The notes beneath the pieces are model-generated. The model was not told the DNA's origin. It worked only from the letters and a program-made list of their open reading frames with translations, and did not search any database. Positions 24,561-35,053 of a DNA stretch of 64,000 nucleotides are shown here, one piece after another. Where the stretch lies: contig LNKV01000004.1 of NCBI GenBank assembly GCA_001465935.1, positions 620,001-684,000 on the forward strand, written 5' to 3'. Position numbers and translations under genes: made by a program. The stretch is from Clarireedia homoeocarpa (lineage: Eukaryota; Ascomycota; Leotiomycetes; Helotiales; Rutstroemiaceae). Every line of letters begins with the position of its first letter. Positions within the stretch are counted from its first letter, which is position 1.

Positions 24561-25089
24561 AAGGTAGACTGACGATAGAAGAGAGAGAGAGATTGAAGAG
24601 AGAGTATTCTTCACGTCTCGGTATAGTCCAGGGAGTATACTCCCAGTTCCAGTTCGGTTCTGTGGGAATTGCACTCGTGTATAGTCCAGAAAATGGAGGG
24701 ATGGACTGGCTCCATAGTAAATTAATAGAAGATGAATTTTATCCCCTAGAAGCTAGTTGCACTTTTACTAATATGGTCTCGAATAGTGCATCACAAGGAC
24801 ATGTGATTGTAGCGACGAGGTGATATGCAAGTCCATTGTCGTATTGATGGGCAATTGGCTGTCCTTCGTAGTCGGTGTTTGCGGTGAAGTTTGTATTTTG
24901 TGAACCGCTCAAGGGTGGGAAGAGCTGTTCCGAATGTCGAGACAAGACGTCAAGAGAAAAAACCTCAGTGTGTTGATAGGATAGTTTTGATAATGCAAAT
25001 TTCGAAGCATAAGCGCTTGTAGCAAGAAGTGAGAAGTGGTTGTATAGTCGGTGTGATCTACCCCGAGAAAACGATCCAAGGAGTGGACT

Positions 25090-25447
25090 GAGAAGTGGTT
25101 TGCAGTGAGAAGTGGTTTGCAGTGAGAAGTGGTTTGCAGTGAGAAGTGGTTTGCAGTGAGAAGTGGTTTGCAGTGAGAAGTGGTTTGCAGCGAGAAGTAG
25201 ATTGCAGCGAGAAGTGGTTTGTAGTGAAAAGTGATTTGCAGTGAGAAGTAGTTTGCAGCGAGAAGTGGATTGCAGTGAGAAGTAGGTAGCAGTGAGAAGT
25301 GGTTTGCAGCAAGAAGTGGTTTGCAGCGAGAAGTAGATTGCAGAGAGAAATGGTTTGTAGTGAGAAGTAGGTTGCAGTGAGAAGTAGTTTGTAGTGAGAA
25401 GTGGTTTGCAGTGAGAAGTAGGTTGCAGTGAGAAGTGGTTTGTAGTG
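25090..25447. repeat. 17 bp minisatellite, about 21 copies
   Basis: Head-to-tail copies of GAGAAGTGGTTTGCAGT with scattered substitutions (wGTAGTTT, GTAGATT, GTAGGTT variants). The first six copies are nearly identical; the later ones are more varied. The open frames through it are repeat artefacts. Confidence 0.95.
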
Positions 25448-26010
25448 GGAAAATGGTCCGAAGAAGTTGTGGACCTTGAGAAAAGTGATCCGAATGTTTG
25501 ACGAGGAGAATTGTGGGGAGACCGGATATGTAGTCTATGGCGTCGCCGTTATTGGGAACGCTTTGGCTAGTTATACTTGGTCTTCGCGCATATCCCTAGG
25601 GCTGAGTATTCCGTTGGGAATTCCCGTAGGCTGTTTGGGGCCGATGTTCAACGTTTCTTGTATCATTCCCATATATGTCGGAACGTGCGTTTGAGGAGGT
25701 GTAAACGGGTATTTGGCGTTCAGGTTGTACAGCCTGTTGGGGTTGCTGAACAATAATGCTTGACGAGAATATTTCAAGGATATAGTCTAAAAAAGTGATG
25801 CACCTTGGAGAAAAGTGGTTTGAATTATTGATGTGAATATCCTTAGAAAATGGTCCGAAGTGGCGGACCTCGAGAAAAGTGATTTGAGCGTTTGACGCGA
25901 ATATTCCAAGAATATAGTTCAAGTAAAGAAGTGATGGACCTCGAGAAAAGTGGTTTGAATAGTAGATGTGAATATCCTTAGAAAATGGTCCAAGTAAAGT
26001 AGTAATGGAC
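25448..26010. repeat. Degenerate repeat with GGTCC/GGACC mini-hairpins
   Basis: Four to five diverged copies of a unit containing AATGGTCCGAAGT, then GGACCTYGAGAAAAGTG, TTTGAAT and a TTAGAAA tail, near 25453, 25798, 25850, 25915 and 25984. In three copies GGTCC and GGACC flank 8-15 bases and can pair. The stretch 25540-25740 is non-repetitive. No coding frame. Confidence 0.55.
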
Positions 26011-26554
26011 CTTGAGAAAAAGTAGGAACCAAAGACGGTCCAGATAGAGGGGTGATAAAAAGCCTCAAATGAGCGAGACTGTGGCCAGAGTAAGCCCCGG
26101 AAGTTGTTAGATAGAGATGGGGACTGCGAGAAGATGACTTCGATGCCTAACGTAAAATATGAAATCAAACGTCATTTTGATAGAGACGATGATGCAGTAA
26201 AAGTAGGCGAGAGAGTTAAGACTGAATGGCAGAATTGTCAAGATTCGGGAAGAGAAGAATCATGACCCAGCGTTCTCAAATGATAAGTGGTGGGTGAGAG
26301 ACTTCGAACATTTCAACAATCAAGAGGAGTCCTACGGGATGGTCAAAAGGTATATCCCAATACGGCCAAGGTAAATCTTCCCCAACAAAGGTATGCGGGT
26401 TTGCTAAACGGAATTTGGACTGTCAATTCTTCTGGTGCTCGGTCGCGAATCGAGTGAAGAATCCCCAACCATCGGTGGAGGGTTTGCAGTCTGGTTCTGA
26501 ATATCTGAAGATCGGTGTTGCTTGGTCGGAGATGTTGAAATAGGTCTGTCGTGA

Positions 26555-27692
26555 TCCTGTCGCTGACTGATGTCTTCTAGAGCGCACAGTAGCTAGGATA
26601 GATTGTTGAAAGTTCGAAGTGGAGAACTGAACCACTTGATGCCTTTTCGGGAGCACAAGATGGTGAGTATTGTCGAGAAGTGGTAGAGAATGAGAAGCTA
26701 GGAATTTGCCATACCCGTGAGCAGGCTGATGTCGTCTAGAGCGCACAGCTGCCGGGTGAGTGTCGAGACATTCCTTTGGGACCAACTGGTGCCTTATCGG
26801 GAGCGCAGAATAGTCAAGGTAAAGCCATATAGTAAATTAAGATCTGTGACCGCTTCTTGCCTTCTCGGGAGCAGAAGTCGGTCAGATCATTGACGAACAA
26901 CTCAACCATAACTAGATCCGATGCCTTCTAGGGAGCACGGAGCGAAATGCTAGTATGATTGAGTTGCCACGATGAATTGGATGAGGTATACCGTGAATTA
27001 AGTGAGATCTGTGACCGCTTGTTGCCTTCTCGGGAGCCGAAGTCGGTCAGATCGTTGAAAAATGACCCAATCTTAAACTGGATCCGATGCCTTCTCGGGA
27101 GCACGGAGCGAAATGCCAGTAAAGCTGGGTCATGACGACAGATAGCTTGATGTCTTCTAGAGCGCACAAACTATGTCGTGGATTGCCAAATAAATAAACT
27201 TCTCATACGTACACTGAAGCCTTCTCGGGAGCACAGTGCGTAGATGAGGAGTTGTTGGTGCCATTGACTGCTTGATGTCGGCTCGAGAGCACAAGTCAGT
27301 GTGGCCGGTCAAATAAATGAAGTATAAATCCTGGACTGGGTCGAGGCCTTCTCGGGAGCACGACCGTAACAATAGGGGTTGACCATAATAATAGCGGGAC
27401 CGGATCGATGCCTTCTCGGGAGCACGATACAACGGTAGGAGAAAGTGAGAGGAGGTCGCGGAACCGGGTCGATGCCTTCTCGGGAGCACGATACAACGGT
27501 AGGAGACAGTGAAAGGAGGTCGCGGAACCGGGTCGATGCCTTCTCGGGAGCACGATACAACGGTATAGATGACGGAAGCAGGTCGCAGAACCGGATCGAT
27601 GCCTTCTCGGGAGCACGATACAACGGTAAAGATAGAAGTGTAAGAATTGAACGACGTTAAATGTCTTTGAGCCTTATCGGGAGCACAAGACT
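26555..27692 (+). repeat. Array of 17 stem-loops with constant apical motif and covarying stems
   Basis: Seventeen units at intervals of 58-101 bp (mostly 63-70). Cores start near 26569, 26638, 26728, 26788, 26856, 26920, 27021, 27086, 27149, 27216, 27274, 27343, 27407, 27471, 27535, 27598 and 27668. The core is TGCCTTCTCGGGAGCA (type I) or TGTCTTCTAGAGCGCA (type II, units 1, 3 and 9, with a related form in 11), usually preceded by an unpaired A and followed by C. Each core is flanked by arms complementary to each other but different between units: ACTG/CAGT, CTTG/CAAG, TCCG/CGGA, CACTG/CAGTG, GGTCG/CGACC, ATCG/CGAT, GTCTTTG/CAAGAC. Several stems extend 10-20 bp. G-T pairs favour plus-strand RNA. 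No known RNA family is recognised, and transcription is untested. It ends about 60 bp past the convergent coiled-coil gene's stop codon. Confidence 0.8.
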
Positions 27693-27751
27693 GTCGATCG
27701 AATTGCAGACACTTCCAGCACGACAGAATCACCCAAAGAAACCTCTCGCCA

Positions 27752-30705
27752 CTACAAGCGGAGAGGATCCATGGGGATATCTCCCAGAATCTCTTCGAAG
27801 AACCAATTCAGCAAAAGTAGCCACTGGCGGTGGAACCACTGCATCGAAAAACGTCCCTGATGCGGTAATAAGGCTTCAAGGAGCGTTTGATGACGCAAAG
27901 AGTAGCCCTCCGGAAGGTTCCTGATTTGATTTCGATAGTACTCATCGAAATTCGCACCAGCACGGAAACTGACGTACATGCTGAAAAGAAGAAGTACTGC
28001 GAAGAGAATTCGGGAGTCGATGCTCTTGATTCTGGCTAACCACCTCGAAGTAATCGATCTCGAAACAGCAGGGACTGGAACTTCCGTCACGGAATCAGTA
28101 GATTCCGTTTGGGTTGTAGCAGTATGATATTCCGAGACCCTGGGAGGGGCAGCGAGAGAATCATCTGTCTGCGTTGCGACCATCACAAAGATTGGCCGAA
28201 GGACTGAGACTGCGGGACCGGCTGATCTTGGGGGAAGAGGGCTGTCGTCGCCGAGCAGCCTTTCCAACCCTTCATCAAAGGCCGTCCTGGAAGATCGTAG
28301 TGGAGCTTGAATCGTGGAAGTGAGAGGCAAATCCTCCTCAAAGATAATCTCGTCTGCTCCCCCAGCAGTTGTAGTGGGAGCACGGGATTGAATCTTGAGA
28401 AGTTGTTTGTGAACTCTCAACTCCTGCGACACCGAAGCAAGCTTGATCTTGAGGTCATGTCTCTCCTGCTCAACCTGGCTGAAATTGACCTTAAGAGCCG
28501 CATGGCCATTGGCGTGCTCGGAAAGAGAAGTGTTCACGCGCTCGAAGTCCCCCTTGGTACGTTCGAGCTCGCTCTGGAGTGTTTCAATCAAGACCTTCCG
28601 CGTCCGTGTTTCCTCTTGGAGTTTGTCATAGCTCTCGCGAGCCTCACGGAGCGTCTCAGTCTTCTCTCGATTAGAACTTTCAAGTGTGTGAACTCTCTCC
28701 TCCAGTCTGGCAACTGCAAGCTGTGCCTGCCGCGACTGGCGTCTTTCCACTTGAAGTTTCTTGAAATCGAGGCGTTGATACTCCTTGGCGATCTGCGCGT
28801 CCAGCTTCGCGTCCTTCACCTGGGCCTCGAGCGCTTCAACCTTGAACAACAGCCGTTCGACAGACTCAACCTTGCGAGGTTCTTCTGCGGCTAGGGTTCG
28901 ACAAGTTGGAGCTAGAGGTGACACAGATTTAGGCGAGGCCTTTGGGGCGACAGCATCTCGAAGTGCGTTCTTGAGAATCGTGACCTCTTTGCTGTGATCG
29001 TCCTGCAGAGCCGAAAGAACGACACGCTGTCTAGAAGCGGCTTTCCGGAGGTCATTGACGACAAGATCCTTGGCAGTAACTTTGCCTTCAGCTTCTTGCT
29101 TCGCCAAATTCGCTTCTTCCAACCGTCTTGACCAAACGATGTCGGCTTCACGCGCAAACTCCGCCTTGAACTTCTCAAAATCTTCGGCAACCTTGGCTTT
29201 GTACCCTGCGACTTGCTTTGAGAGGCTTTCTTCCTTCATCTCCACCAGCTGTTTGACCTCACCCTCGACTCGCGATTTCAGCTCGGCGTCAAAGGCCTGA
29301 CGCAATTGCATGATTTCGCCATCCTTCTGCTCTATCACAGCCCTTTGACTGGTGACGAGAGAAGTAACGTTGCCGAGTTCGGTCTCCAGCTGGGTTCTGA
29401 TGTGGCGGAAGCCACTCTCTGAAGTACTGAGGCGACCTTCAGCAGCCCTGTACTGGCCTTCCCAAGACGCAGACAGGTTCTTGGCAGATTCGAGCTGTTC
29501 CCGAAGATGGTTGCGGTCCGCAGACACGACATCATGCTCCTGTTGGAGACGATCCCGTGCTGCGACTGCATCTTCAGTCGACTGTCGAAGCTGCGCAATC
29601 TCTTGAGCCGCTTTCTTTGCTTCGAGACTTCTGTCCTCTCGCTCGGATCCAAGATAATCGTGCAGGGACTCCGCCTCAACTTCGGCCGCAATGGCGCGCT
29701 CCTCAAGGGCAGTGCCAGCTGCCAATTGTCTAGCTACCTCCTCCTTTGCCTCACGCAACTGCTCCTCAAGCAACTCCGATGACTGACTCTCAGGCTTTGG
29801 AGATTTCGCCTTCTCCTCGACCTGTTGAGCCTTTAGTCTCTGAAGTTCCTCCTGCAACTCGGCGACTTGGAGTTGAAGCGTTTCGCCTCGCTTCTTCTCA
29901 CAATCGCGCTCTTCCGCGAGTTCCTTCATCCTTTCTTCAACCTTCCTCGCCGACTCCCTGGCACCTTGACCGATCATTGTCGCCGGACTTCTAGCTTTAG
30001 CGGCCTGAACCGCGTCTAGCTGAGCCGACAGACTAATTGCCGCTGGATCGGTCTTCGAATGTCGGGGAGACGAGCGAGACGGAAACACAAGGTTGGCCGC
30101 CTTCAAGTAATCCGCCGCTGGCGCGAGATCCGGAGGGTTATGTCTGCTTGGCAGACAGAATCCCGATGCTCTCTCACGAACAGTGGCTGGGATATACGGC
30201 GGGGATACCGGATTGGTACCCGAGCTCGTTGACGTGACGGCATTTGTCGGAAGCGATGTAGGTACTTGTGACGAGCCTACGACGGTGTCATACGCTGGCG
30301 TTGGGACCGCTGCGTAGGGTGACGGAGATTCTTCTTGAGGCGGAGACACAGAGGTAGAGAGTTGAGGGGTAGGAGCTGCGGGTCGACGGGTCGTAAAAGG
30401 GGATGCTGGGGCAGTACGACGGGACCGCATCGGTCTGATGGGCCGTCGCGCAAGAACAGCAGGGTCAACTGTGACGAAATGTCAGTTATGTTCTTGTTGC
30501 CAAGCCTCACTTCTGGACATGTTCGGTGAATACATCAAAGAATCTCGCCAACATTTTTGTAACTTTTTTCTATAATATTATTCGCAGTGATGGCTCACGA
30601 GTGAACAGGAAGAGAACTACATGACAACTTACTAGTAGGTTCAGGCGTTGCCGCCTGTTGTGTTTGGTCCTTGTTGGTCCACGACTCGGTGTAACGGTGT
30701 TCCAT
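27752..30705 (-). CDS. Large coiled-coil protein with C-terminal membrane anchor
   Basis: Not recognised as a named family. Exons are 30705-30633 and 30468-27752 (162 bp intron), giving 929 aa. The N-terminus begins MEHRYTESWTNKDQ and leads into about 150 residues rich in Pro, Ser and Thr. From about 170 to 700 the protein is almost continuous heptad-type coiled coil (EERMKELAEERDCEKKR, QLQVAELQEELQRLKAQ and similar). After a polar linker, one hydrophobic span (ILFAVLLLFSMYVSF) lies about 80 residues before the end, followed by an aromatic tail. The layout suggests a tail-anchored tether or scaffold on an internal membrane, but the end PMDPLRL does not match the PPPX end of KASH proteins. Its 3' end abuts the stem-loop array. 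Confidence 0.8.
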
Positions 30706-33382
30706 CTTCGGGAGTGAAGAATGGAAACTCTAGAGATCGCAATACCGGTCAGTTCATTAATCAAGAAGAGGTTCAAACACCCTTTGTCTAACCATAAGAA
30801 GAACAGGAGCAACTCACGGTAAGGGTAGGTAGAAATCGTGTTATCCTAAAGTAACGTTTGAACATCAACACCTAGTTATCCAGAAACCAAAGAAGTTTTG
30901 ACTAACTTTCTATTGCTGAATAGCAATCTATGATTCTTCTGCTTTTTCTAGTAGTGGAAAAATTGGAAGATTTGGAAGAAGGTTGATATTGTGGGAGCTT
31001 AAATAGAAAGAAAGTAAGAACGTTGCTGAATCCGAAATCTTTTGAACAGCAGGGAGAAAGCACTTCCTTATAACCTCTCTTCTGTACCCAACCTCCTACG
31101 TATCTATCCAGAGAGGTATCCAGAGAGGTGCGTAACTTAATTTCCCTTCTCTGATTGCTGATGGGGCTATTTTGATACGGCATATTATCCTATTCACTCT
31201 ACTATCATTCACTTCTCTGCGAACTCCAAAAGAACAATATGACCAGAACACCTGAAGCTGCTGGCTTAAAGTGACAGAAGACCATAGATCTGAGAACTCG
31301 GCGAGTGACGGAACAACAAAGGGAATCAACCAAGGTGAATGAGACAGCAGAGCAGGCTGGAATTTTCAAGGAAATGGATGTGCCTCATCAAATGCGTCGA
31401 CGCCGAACTGCCTCGACGCCGAACTGCCTAGTTTCATTCACTACATCGAACCACTTGCAATTTCCTTCTTGACTCATATAATACGGCAGTGTGCGAGTTC
31501 GGTCCGACACGAGAACAATGAAAACGCCACTGGGGTTTGAACAATTCTCTCAACAAAAAGAGTGAATACACCGAGTTGCTCAATATCACCTGACCTGCAT
31601 TCTGCTTGGGACGGTGAATATTTTGTTGCACATCTCACTGCCCTTCTCTTCCCTCTACACCCAGCGAATCTTTTGTTGCATATCTCACTTTGCAGTTTTC
31701 TTCCCCTTGCACCCAGTGAATCTTTTGTTGTATATCTCATTGTCCTTCTCTTCTCTACACCCAGCGAATCTTTTGTTGCATATCTCACTTTGCCCTTCTC
31801 TTCTCTCTCTACACCCAGCGAATCTTTTGTTGCATATCTCACTTTGTTTTTCTCTTCCCTCTACATCCAGCGAATCTCTTGTTGCATATCTCATTGCCTT
31901 CTCTTCCCAGATCTCTTTCCCCTCTAGCCTACCTCCCTCCCAACCTCAACCAATCCCACCTCGAGCGAATCTCTTGTTGCACATCTCACCTTCTACCCTT
32001 CTCTTCCCTTCTCTTCCCCCGAGCCCCCCTTAGCGCACCAAAGACTTGGCCGGAGCTTTGATCACGTTTGTCAGAAGTGCTTAGTCATCCAGCATGATGG
32101 AAACCCTTCATTATGCACCACCCATACTTCGTAGCTTAGTAGACTTTAACAATATCAACACTTATGCCGACACTCATAAATCTATCTTAGTTCCAACAAT
32201 GTTACAAGAAATGATCCGCGCAGACACCGTTCTTGTGAATTGTATGGTCGTCCTAGTTGTAATTTCAACGGGGCAGTGCTGGTGCCAGAGGCTCTAGAAG
32301 GGCGAGGGCAAGTAGCATGAGCGGCTGCCACAACAGCTAACATGGTCATAGAATGAAATATATGAGCGTAGGAGAAGTAGCAACTAGAGCTCTTGGACGC
32401 TACTTTTAGAGTAGTATGTAGAATTGAGCATATCCTGCGAAGAGGAAGTAGCTGCTTCTATTTGGATACATATTCGAACCTCGCTTCTCATTGTTTTGAG
32501 ATTTCATCCTTCGCATCGACGCAGCCTGTGCATGATTTCCTTCAAAAAACAACCGAAATTCAAAGCTTTTCTTATGAACACTCATTGAAATGAAAGCAAC
32601 TGGCCTAATGAGCATGGTAGCCGGTTTGGAATAGATAAAATGATGTCAATATGGATAGAATTAGAGGCATGCCTTCAGGGTCATCAGGACGTAACGTCAA
32701 TGGAAAGGCAGTAACTGTAAAAATCGAATGTGTTGCTTGCCCGAAACTTGGCAAAAACCCTGTCTAAGTTCTAAAACACGTCGACGGCGGCAATCATTGA
32801 AAATCAAAAGGTAGATCAGAAAGGTCGGTGATGATAGGCGCAACCTGCTGATCACGAACTGTCTGCCAGCGATGGAGAACGGACACCTATACAACTGGTT
32901 TCCAACTGAGTTTAGGGGATCCAGCAGCATCAATTCATATTACATCCTGTTACTGGCAAGTATTGTTAGAGAAGCTTGCTAGAATAACTAGTTCTAGTAG
33001 CCAGGGTTGAATTCCATGGGAATAAAATCATTTCTGAAATGCAAGATCGAGGAGCAAGGCTGGTATGGGATTGATATCAGACTCCGTCCTTAATAAGAGT
33101 TGATTCTTCCATAACTCCTAATGGTAAAAAAAGTAGTCAAAGGACGAAATTACGAAGTACTGCACCGGTGTCGTTGGGTGTAATGTCTGCTTGTGGTGAT
33201 GTCGTGGTTCTAGATCTTGGCTTTGGAGTCCTGGTTAGAGCCTAGAGCCTAGCGCCTAGAGCTTAGCCTCATGCTAAAAAAATGCGCAAGGCTGCAAGTT
33301 CATCACCAAGCGAACTTCCCTTGTAACGATTGAGGAGAGAGGTAGAGAGCTCTGAAGAGAATCGAAAGCTTTGTTTCTCATC
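30706..33382. other. 2.7 kb intergenic region
   Basis: Between the divergent coiled-coil gene and SAD1. Apart from the 54 bp repeat at 31.6-32.0 kb, I see only short open frames without domains or convincing splice sites. Small direct repeats of agagcctag occur at 33237-33265, just upstream of SAD1. Confidence 0.5.
31617..32010. repeat. About 50-56 bp pyrimidine-rich minisatellite, 7 copies
   Basis: Each unit contains GCGAATCTTTTGTTGCA, TATCTCACTTTG, then a CCTTCTCTTCC run and CTACACCCA. Copies start near 31617, 31667, 31721, 31764, 31817, 31869 and 31964. Unit length varies and is not a multiple of three throughout, so the repetitive open frames on both strands are unlikely to be genes. Confidence 0.85.
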
Positions 33383-35053
33383 ATGCCCGGACTAGCGACT
33401 ATGGATATTCCTAATAGAAAGCGCAAAGATCGAAATGACGATTCTACAAATGACGTCGCAAGCCCTGTTGATGCGGAAGCCATGAATGGACTGAGTTTGG
33501 AAGCCGAGCCGATCCCCAAACGTCAAAGAACCATTGAACCACAGCCTGTACAAATGGAAGAGGAGAGGGAAGGAGGCACAGAAAGCAACGAGCCTGGAAT
33601 AGAAGAAGATGAAGAAGAAAGACTATCCGTGCCTGTTGTGCGACAGAATGGTCCTATCCAAGGATATGATGACCTCTATCTCGACACGATAAATCGGAGC
33701 GTTTTGGACTTTGATTTCGAAAAATTGTGCTCCGTGTCCCTTTCGAATATCAATGTATACGCATGTCTAGTATGTGGAAAGTACTATCAAGGAAGGGGGA
33801 CCAAGTCGCATGCATACTTCCATGCTCTCGAAGTTGGACACCATGTGTTTATAAACATGCAAACACAAAAAGTCTACGTCTTGCCCGAAGGCTACGAGGT
33901 TCGAAATAAGAGTTTAGAAGATATTAAATTCGTATCAGACCCTACATACACGAAAGAGCAAGTCATGGCAATGGATCGCGAGACAAAAACCTCATGGACT
34001 TTGTCTGGGAAAGAATATATACCAGGATTCGTTGGGATGAACAACATCAAAGACAACGACTATTTCAATGTAATAATACAAGCACTGTCTCACGTCCCGC
34101 CGCTGCGGAATTTCTTCCTCCTGGAAAACTTTAGCGACAAGCCAGAACTCATAAAGCGAGTATCAATCCTATTCCGAAAAATATGGAATCCTCGTGCCTT
34201 CAAATCGCATGTCTCGCCGCACGAACTCCTCCAAGAAATCTCCCTCAAATCCAACAAAAAGTTCACCCTAACCACTCAATCTGATCCAGTCGATTTCCTA
34301 TCCTGGTTTCTCAATAACCTCCATCTCTGTCTCGGCGGATCCAAAACCAAGCCCGGCTCCTCAGTCATCCAACAAATCTTCCAGGGAAAGCTGAAAGTCG
34401 AATCACAAGCTATCACCGCCAAAGCCGATGCGGGCGACCGCTTGCGCTTTGAAGACGCAGAAGTAAAATCTGACGTTAGTAGGTTCATGCTCCTGACGCT
34501 CGATCTCCCGGCCGCCCCTCTCTTCCAAGACGAACTCGAACGCAACATCATCCCTCAAGTACCCCTCACTTCTATCCTCTCCAAATACGACGGCATTAAA
34601 GCCCAAGAACATCTCAACACGCGTAAACGTTACCGACTTTTGCATCCGCTCCCGCCATATCTTCTCTTCCACATCAAGCGCTTCAGCAAGAATAAGTTCG
34701 TCGACGAACGTAATCCGACTATCGTCACATTCGACGCGCGCAATCTAGACATGTCCCCATACATCGAGCCCGATCTGAAGTATGCACGACCAGGCGAACC
34801 GATCTGGTACGATCTAGTCGCGAACGTGGTGCACGAGGCGGTGCGAGGAGGCAGCGCGGACGAGGATGCGGAGAAGCGCACGTGGAAGGTGCAGGTGAGA
34901 CAAGGTGGGAGTGGGTCCATGGGTGAGTGGAAAGTCATCCAGGATCTGTTTGTGGAGGAGGGCCAGAGGGAGCTGCTATATCTGGGGGAGAGCTACTTGC
35001 AAGTGTGGGAAAGGAGGAGGACCCCGGCGGGGAAGGGGAAGGCGAAAGCGTAG
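33383..35053 (+). CDS. sad1: U4/U6.U5 tri-snRNP protein SAD1 (USP39-like, inactive ubiquitin protease)
   Basis: Splicing factor required for tri-snRNP assembly in the nucleus. One exon, 556 aa, starting MPGLATMDIPNRKRK. A charged N-terminal tail (1-95) is followed by a UBP-type zinc finger (about 125-175: YACLVCGKYYQGRG, SHAYFHALEVGHH), then a ubiquitin-protease fold from about 213. The usual catalytic box GLxNxGNTCFxN is replaced by GMNNIKDNDYFNVIIQAL, so the nucleophilic Cys is Asp, as in the inactive USP39/Sad1 family. Further family motifs are QSDPVDFLSWFLNNLH and LLFHIKRFSKNKF. Length is close to human USP39 (565 aa) and longer than yeast Sad1 (448 aa). The gene is convergent with RRP9. 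Confidence 0.95.
   Translation: MPGLATMDIPNRKRKDRNDDSTNDVASPVDAEAMNGLSLEAEPIPKRQRTIEPQPVQMEEEREGGTESNEPGIEEDEEERLSVPVVRQNGPIQGYDDLYLDTINRSVLDFDFEKLCSVSLSNINVYACLVCGKYYQGRGTKSHAYFHALEVGHHVFINMQTQKVYVLPEGYEVRNKSLEDIKFVSDPTYTKEQVMAMDRETKTSWTLSGKEYIPGFVGMNNIKDNDYFNVIIQALSHVPPLRNFFLLENFSDKPELIKRVSILFRKIWNPRAFKSHVSPHELLQEISLKSNKKFTLTTQSDPVDFLSWFLNNLHLCLGGSKTKPGSSVIQQIFQGKLKVESQAITAKADAGDRLRFEDAEVKSDVSRFMLLTLDLPAAPLFQDELERNIIPQVPLTSILSKYDGIKAQEHLNTRKRYRLLHPLPPYLLFHIKRFSKNKFVDERNPTIVTFDARNLDMSPYIEPDLKYARPGEPIWYDLVANVVHEAVRGGSADEDAEKRTWKVQVRQGGSGSMGEWKVIQDLFVEEGQRELLYLGESYLQVWERRRTPAGKGKAKA

Noticed and set aside
25058..25312. Repetitive minus-strand frame in the 17 bp minisatellite
   Set aside because: Pure repeat translation; the unit length of 17 shifts frame each copy and no start or splice context is present.
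26565..26593. Hammerhead-ribozyme-like CTGATG in units 1 and 3
   Set aside because: The string arises from arm CTG plus A plus core TG; other units lack it and there is no GAAA box or cleavage-site stem in the right place.
27400..27610. GGGTCGATGCC resembling a tRNA/Pol III B box
   Set aside because: It occurs only in units 13-16, where the variable arm happens to be GGTCG or GGATCG; no A box or T-run terminator fits. No tRNA was found in the window.
26555..27692. CRISPR-like pattern of regularly spaced repeats
   Set aside because: This is a fungal nuclear genome, there are no cas genes, the repeats are imperfect, and the spacers are complementary to each other across the repeat, so it is a hairpin array.
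27157..27732. Minus-strand frames with repeated SCSREGIDPV-like peptides
   Set aside because: They are translations of the stem-loop core; three frames are open at once and repeat spacing is not a multiple of three, so selection is on structure, not protein.
31474..32033. Repetitive open frames on both strands in the 54 bp minisatellite
   Set aside because: Unit length varies out of frame and both strands are open, as expected for a stop-poor repeat.
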